Shown here piece by piece: positions 61,363-64,000 of a DNA stretch of 64,000 nucleotides (positions within the stretch are counted from its first letter, which is position 1; every line of letters starts with the position of its first letter). The DNA comes from Pseudomaricurvus alkylphenolicus (GTDB lineage Bacteria > Pseudomonadota > Gammaproteobacteria > Pseudomonadales > Cellvibrionaceae), in NCBI RefSeq assembly GCF_011683955.1, contig NZ_JAAQPI010000004.1:186001-250000 (forward strand). The letters are read 5' to 3'. The notes under the pieces were generated by a model. That model made no database searches. It was not told the origin of the DNA and worked only from the letters and a program-made list of their open reading frames with translations. The translations under genes and the position numbers were made by a program.

Positions 61363-63030
61363 TCACTCGTGGTGGTAGTATTTCCGCGCCTGTTCCGCAG
61401 TGACATATCCGTTTTTGATATCCATCGCCACTTGCTCGCGAGGTCGCTTCGCCGGGTCGCCAAAACCCCCGCCGGTGCCTGTGGTCAAACGAATCACTTC
61501 GCCTTTTTGCGCGCGAACGGTCGTACACATGTGGTAACGTTCCGTGGAACCATCGTGACGAAGGATTTGGGCATAATTATTGGAGCCCTCCTGCCCACCA
61601 TTCATTCCCCAGGGCTTTGAAACCGTGCGAGAGGCTGCGTAGGTCAGAAACGCTTCCTCAGCCGTTACCTGATAATCCAGAACCACGCCCTTGCCGCCGC
61701 GAAACTCGCCGGCGCCGCCATCTTCATTATGAAATGCGTATTGGTTGACCTGCAGTCCATAGCGGCTTTCAAACAGCTCGATGGGAATATTGAAAGTCTC
61801 GCCATTGGCACAGCAGAATTGGCCGCTGTCACCATCGAGACCTTCAGCGGCTCCCCAGCCACCGACCAAGGGTTCACCCATAACAAACAACTCACCGGTC
61901 TGAGGATGCACTCCAGAGACGAAAGTCGCCCCGACACTGCGCTGATGGCCGGCGGGCAGGCGATCGGGCAGTATCGGCGCCAGGGCCTTCCACATAACGT
62001 CAATTGCCGCGATCAGGGGCTCGTAATAAAGCGAGACAGGCGCGGGGCTCTGGGCGCTCACCAGCGTACCGTCCGGGCAAATCACCTCCAGCGCACGAAA
62101 GCAGCCACCATTGGCGGGAATGTCGGTATTGGTCACTGCCTTGAACAGACAGCGGGCCCCCGTAACCAGACCGGTATAGGAGCAATTGATTGGCCCGGGC
62201 ACCTGCGGGTCTGTCCCGGTGTAATCGGCGATCATCTTGTCGTCAGTAATGGTAACCTTGACGCGGATTTTGAAGGGACCATTGCCGAGGCCATCATCCT
62301 CAACAATGTCTTCCGATTCATAGACACCCGTGGGCAGCTTTTGCAACTCGGCCTGAGTCATTCGTTCGCCATAGTCCAGCAGATCGTCCATGGCGAACAG
62401 GACCGACTCACAGCCGTACTTGTCGACGATTTCGCCAATTCGTTTGGCCCCTACGTTGGCTGCAGCCACTCCTGCATGCATATCACCAATCGTTGAATCC
62501 GGCAGGCGAACATTGGTTCGTATCAGGTCGATTAAGGAGGCGTTCGGTTGGCCTTTTTCGTAGAGTTTGAGGAAACGAAAATGCAGGCCCTCCTGATAAA
62601 TCTCGGTAGCAACCGTTGACACACTGCCGGGCTGCGCGCCACCCACTTCGGTCCAGTGGGCTTTGTTGACGGTCCAGGCGATCAACAGATCGTTGTGAAA
62701 AACCGGGACCAGAATCACGACATCGGAAAGGTGCGTACCACCTCCCTCGTAGGGGGAATTGGTAATAAACACGTCGCCGGGGTAGATGCTGTCTATGTCG
62801 TAGTGGGTAAGCAGACTCTGTACGGCAGTATCCAGGGTCGCCAGAAAAGCCGTGACACCGTTACCCTGTGCCAGCAAATTGCCGGCTGCATCTGTCGCCC
62901 CCACGGCGAAGTCTGTCGTCTCGTAGATGATAGGGCTCATGCTGGTCCGCACCATGGCTTCAAACATTTCGTCACCCAAGGCCACAATGGAGTCTTTAAT
63001 AATTTCGGTTGTAAACACGTCGTTAATCAT
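61363..63030 (-). CDS. hyuB: Hydantoinase/oxoprolinase subunit B
   Basis: 555 residues of the HyuB/OPLAH C-terminal family: EIIKDSIVALGDEMFEAMVRTS at the start, DVFITNSPYEGGGTHLSDV, ADYTGTDPQVPGPINCS, and a C-terminal TGTGGGFGDPAKRPREQV. With HyuA it hydrolyses a cyclic amide in an ATP-dependent manner (N-methylhydantoinase, 5-oxoprolinase or related carboxylase). GGGAGA precedes the ATG, and 12 bp separate it from hyuA. Confidence 0.93.
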   Translation of the reverse strand: MINDVFTTEIIKDSIVALGDEMFEAMVRTSMSPIIYETTDFAVGATDAAGNLLAQGNGVTAFLATLDTAVQSLLTHYDIDSIYPGDVFITNSPYEGGGTHLSDVVILVPVFHNDLLIAWTVNKAHWTEVGGAQPGSVSTVATEIYQEGLHFRFLKLYEKGQPNASLIDLIRTNVRLPDSTIGDMHAGVAAANVGAKRIGEIVDKYGCESVLFAMDDLLDYGERMTQAELQKLPTGVYESEDIVEDDGLGNGPFKIRVKVTITDDKMIADYTGTDPQVPGPINCSYTGLVTGARCLFKAVTNTDIPANGGCFRALEVICPDGTLVSAQSPAPVSLYYEPLIAAIDVMWKALAPILPDRLPAGHQRSVGATFVSGVHPQTGELFVMGEPLVGGWGAAEGLDGDSGQFCCANGETFNIPIELFESRYGLQVNQYAFHNEDGGAGEFRGGKGVVLDYQVTAEEAFLTYAASRTVSKPWGMNGGQEGSNNYAQILRHDGSTERYHMCTTVRAQKGEVIRLTTGTGGGFGDPAKRPREQVAMDIKNGYVTAEQARKYYHHE

Positions 63031-63042
63031 GATCGGTCTCCC

Positions 63043-64000
63043 TTAGCCTTGTGGTATCTGACGTACGTTGAGTTCAACATGATAGTTGCCGTAGTCGTCG
63101 AGTGTGACCCGATGCCCCGGCGAGACCACCAGGGTAACGGAAGGCTCCTGAATCACCGCAGGACCGAAAAGCGCCATGTCCGGTTCGAGTTTCAAACCGT
63201 CATAAATTACCGCGTTATGAATGCCGTGCTGATCAAAATCCACCTCGCGGGTGTGCAGCACGCAGTCTTCGAGGCGCGCACCTGTGAACGGTTTTTTGGC
63301 CAACGCCGGTTTCGGCACCAGGACTTTGGCGACCAAATGAAAATTAACGATTTCCACACCGGCGTCCAAACGATAGGTAAAGCGTTTTTCATGGGCGTTA
63401 TGAAACTGCTCGATCGCATCGCCCAACCTGACCTGGTCGTTTTCCATAGGCACCGACACCTTCACAGTATGCTCCTGACCGGTATAACGCATATCCGCAA
63501 AATATTCGTAAGCCAACTCGGCGCTGGTCATATCCACACCGTCTGTCCGGTAGTCCGCTTCCGCCTCGGCACGCAGACGGGAAAACTCCGCGCTGATCGC
63601 CTCCGTGTGCTCGTTGCTCAACAGCCCTGGGCGAGTCTGTAAATAATCCCGGCGCAAGTCAGTCAGTAACATGCCCCAGGCCGAAAACACGGATGAGTTG
63701 ACCGGCACAATCACTCGCGGCACCTTGAGCTCCTCGGCCAGCGCCACCGCGTGCATGGCGCCGCCTCCGCCAAAGGCCATGAGGGCAAAATCGCGGGGAT
63801 CATAGCCCTTATTGGTGGACACCAGACGCAGCGCATTGGTCATATTGGCATTGGCGATACGCACAATGCCCCTGGCGACCGCTTCCTTGCTCAACTCCAG
63901 CTCTTCCATCAACGGTGCAAACGCAGTATCGACAGCATTCCAATCCGGTTCGACTTCGCCACCCACAAAGCTGGCCGGATCAATCCGACCGAGCACCAGA
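63043..64000 (-). CDS. hyuA: Hydantoinase/oxoprolinase subunit A, N-terminal part outside window
   Basis: The C-terminal half of a HyuA protein; the frame is open to the window edge. LVLGRIDPASFVGGE near the edge, VARGIVRIANANMTNALRLVS, DPRDFALMAFGGGGAMHAVALAEEL, and the end VSPGHRVTLDDYGNYHVEL are characteristic. It is the ATP-using partner of HyuB. The actual start lies beyond 64000. Confidence 0.93.
   Translation of the reverse strand, partial: LVLGRIDPASFVGGEVEPDWNAVDTAFAPLMEELELSKEAVARGIVRIANANMTNALRLVSTNKGYDPRDFALMAFGGGGAMHAVALAEELKVPRVIVPVNSSVFSAWGMLLTDLRRDYLQTRPGLLSNEHTEAISAEFSRLRAEAEADYRTDGVDMTSAELAYEYFADMRYTGQEHTVKVSVPMENDQVRLGDAIEQFHNAHEKRFTYRLDAGVEIVNFHLVAKVLVPKPALAKKPFTGARLEDCVLHTREVDFDQHGIHNAVIYDGLKLEPDMALFGPAVIQEPSVTLVVSPGHRVTLDDYGNYHVELNVRQIPQG

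Overview
The window looks like chromosomal DNA of a marine, heterotrophic gammaproteobacterium (Cellvibrionales/Halieaceae/Spongiibacter-like). This is judged from four TonB-dependent receptors, an NhaD-type Na+/H+ antiporter, a Na+/solute symporter, and dense clusters for CoA-ester, aromatic and other unusual carbon sources. Base composition is moderate and fairly even. I saw no rRNA, tRNA, CRISPR array, phage gene or transposase. Genes are in short, mostly divergent operons with little spacer.

Layout. (1) 2-5854, plus strand: a tightly overlapping operon with acyl-CoA ligase (5' end outside the window), a Cys-less thiolase-like protein with its DUF35 partner (an Ltp2/ChsH2-type aldolase pair), an SDR, and both subunits of a Rieske ring-hydroxylating oxygenase. 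(2) 5901-9556, minus: SDR, soluble PAS histidine kinase and an unknown membrane-anchored protein. (3) 9843-15110, plus: acyl-CoA dehydrogenase, FadB-like fusion and FadA-like thiolase, which could complete side-chain beta-oxidation for region 1. (4) 15208-20544: TonB receptor, Tat-exported FAD oxidoreductase and a TetR regulator, tied together by five copies of the palindrome CCGTC-N4-GACGG. (5) 20569-23587: NTF2-like lipoprotein, two unrecognised plus-strand genes and a periplasmic binding protein. (6) 23568-35277: a GntR regulator with a probable regulon (TonB receptor, SSS symporter, GH31 glycosidase, SulP permease, aldo/keto reductase, Fe/2-oxoglutarate oxygenase) marked by GTCTT-N4-AAGAY palindromes. 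(7) 35362-39501: divergent AraC/YqhD-like alcohol dehydrogenase and NhaD, separated by a repeat-rich spacer. (8) 39585-46238: LuxR-type regulator, TonB receptor and a 1078-residue catabolic reductive dehalogenase fused to its own flavin/[2Fe-2S] reductase. (9) 46253-54527: DUF2478 protein, GMC oxidoreductase, MFS transporter, PanE-like reductase, PhyH-like oxygenase, TetR, cytochrome b561 and GST. (10) 54717-58149: siderophore-type TonB receptor, AraC regulator and DUF3291 protein. (11) 58681-64000, minus: hyuA (truncated), hyuB, NCS1 permease and an M24 peptidase.

Most notable: the self-contained reductive dehalogenase, which suggests use of natural halogenated phenols; two copies of a roughly 150-bp structured repeat whose long arms differ by compensatory changes (a candidate undescribed RNA or mobile element); and two operator families that define small local regulons. 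Assignments rest on motif reading by eye; no database search was run.
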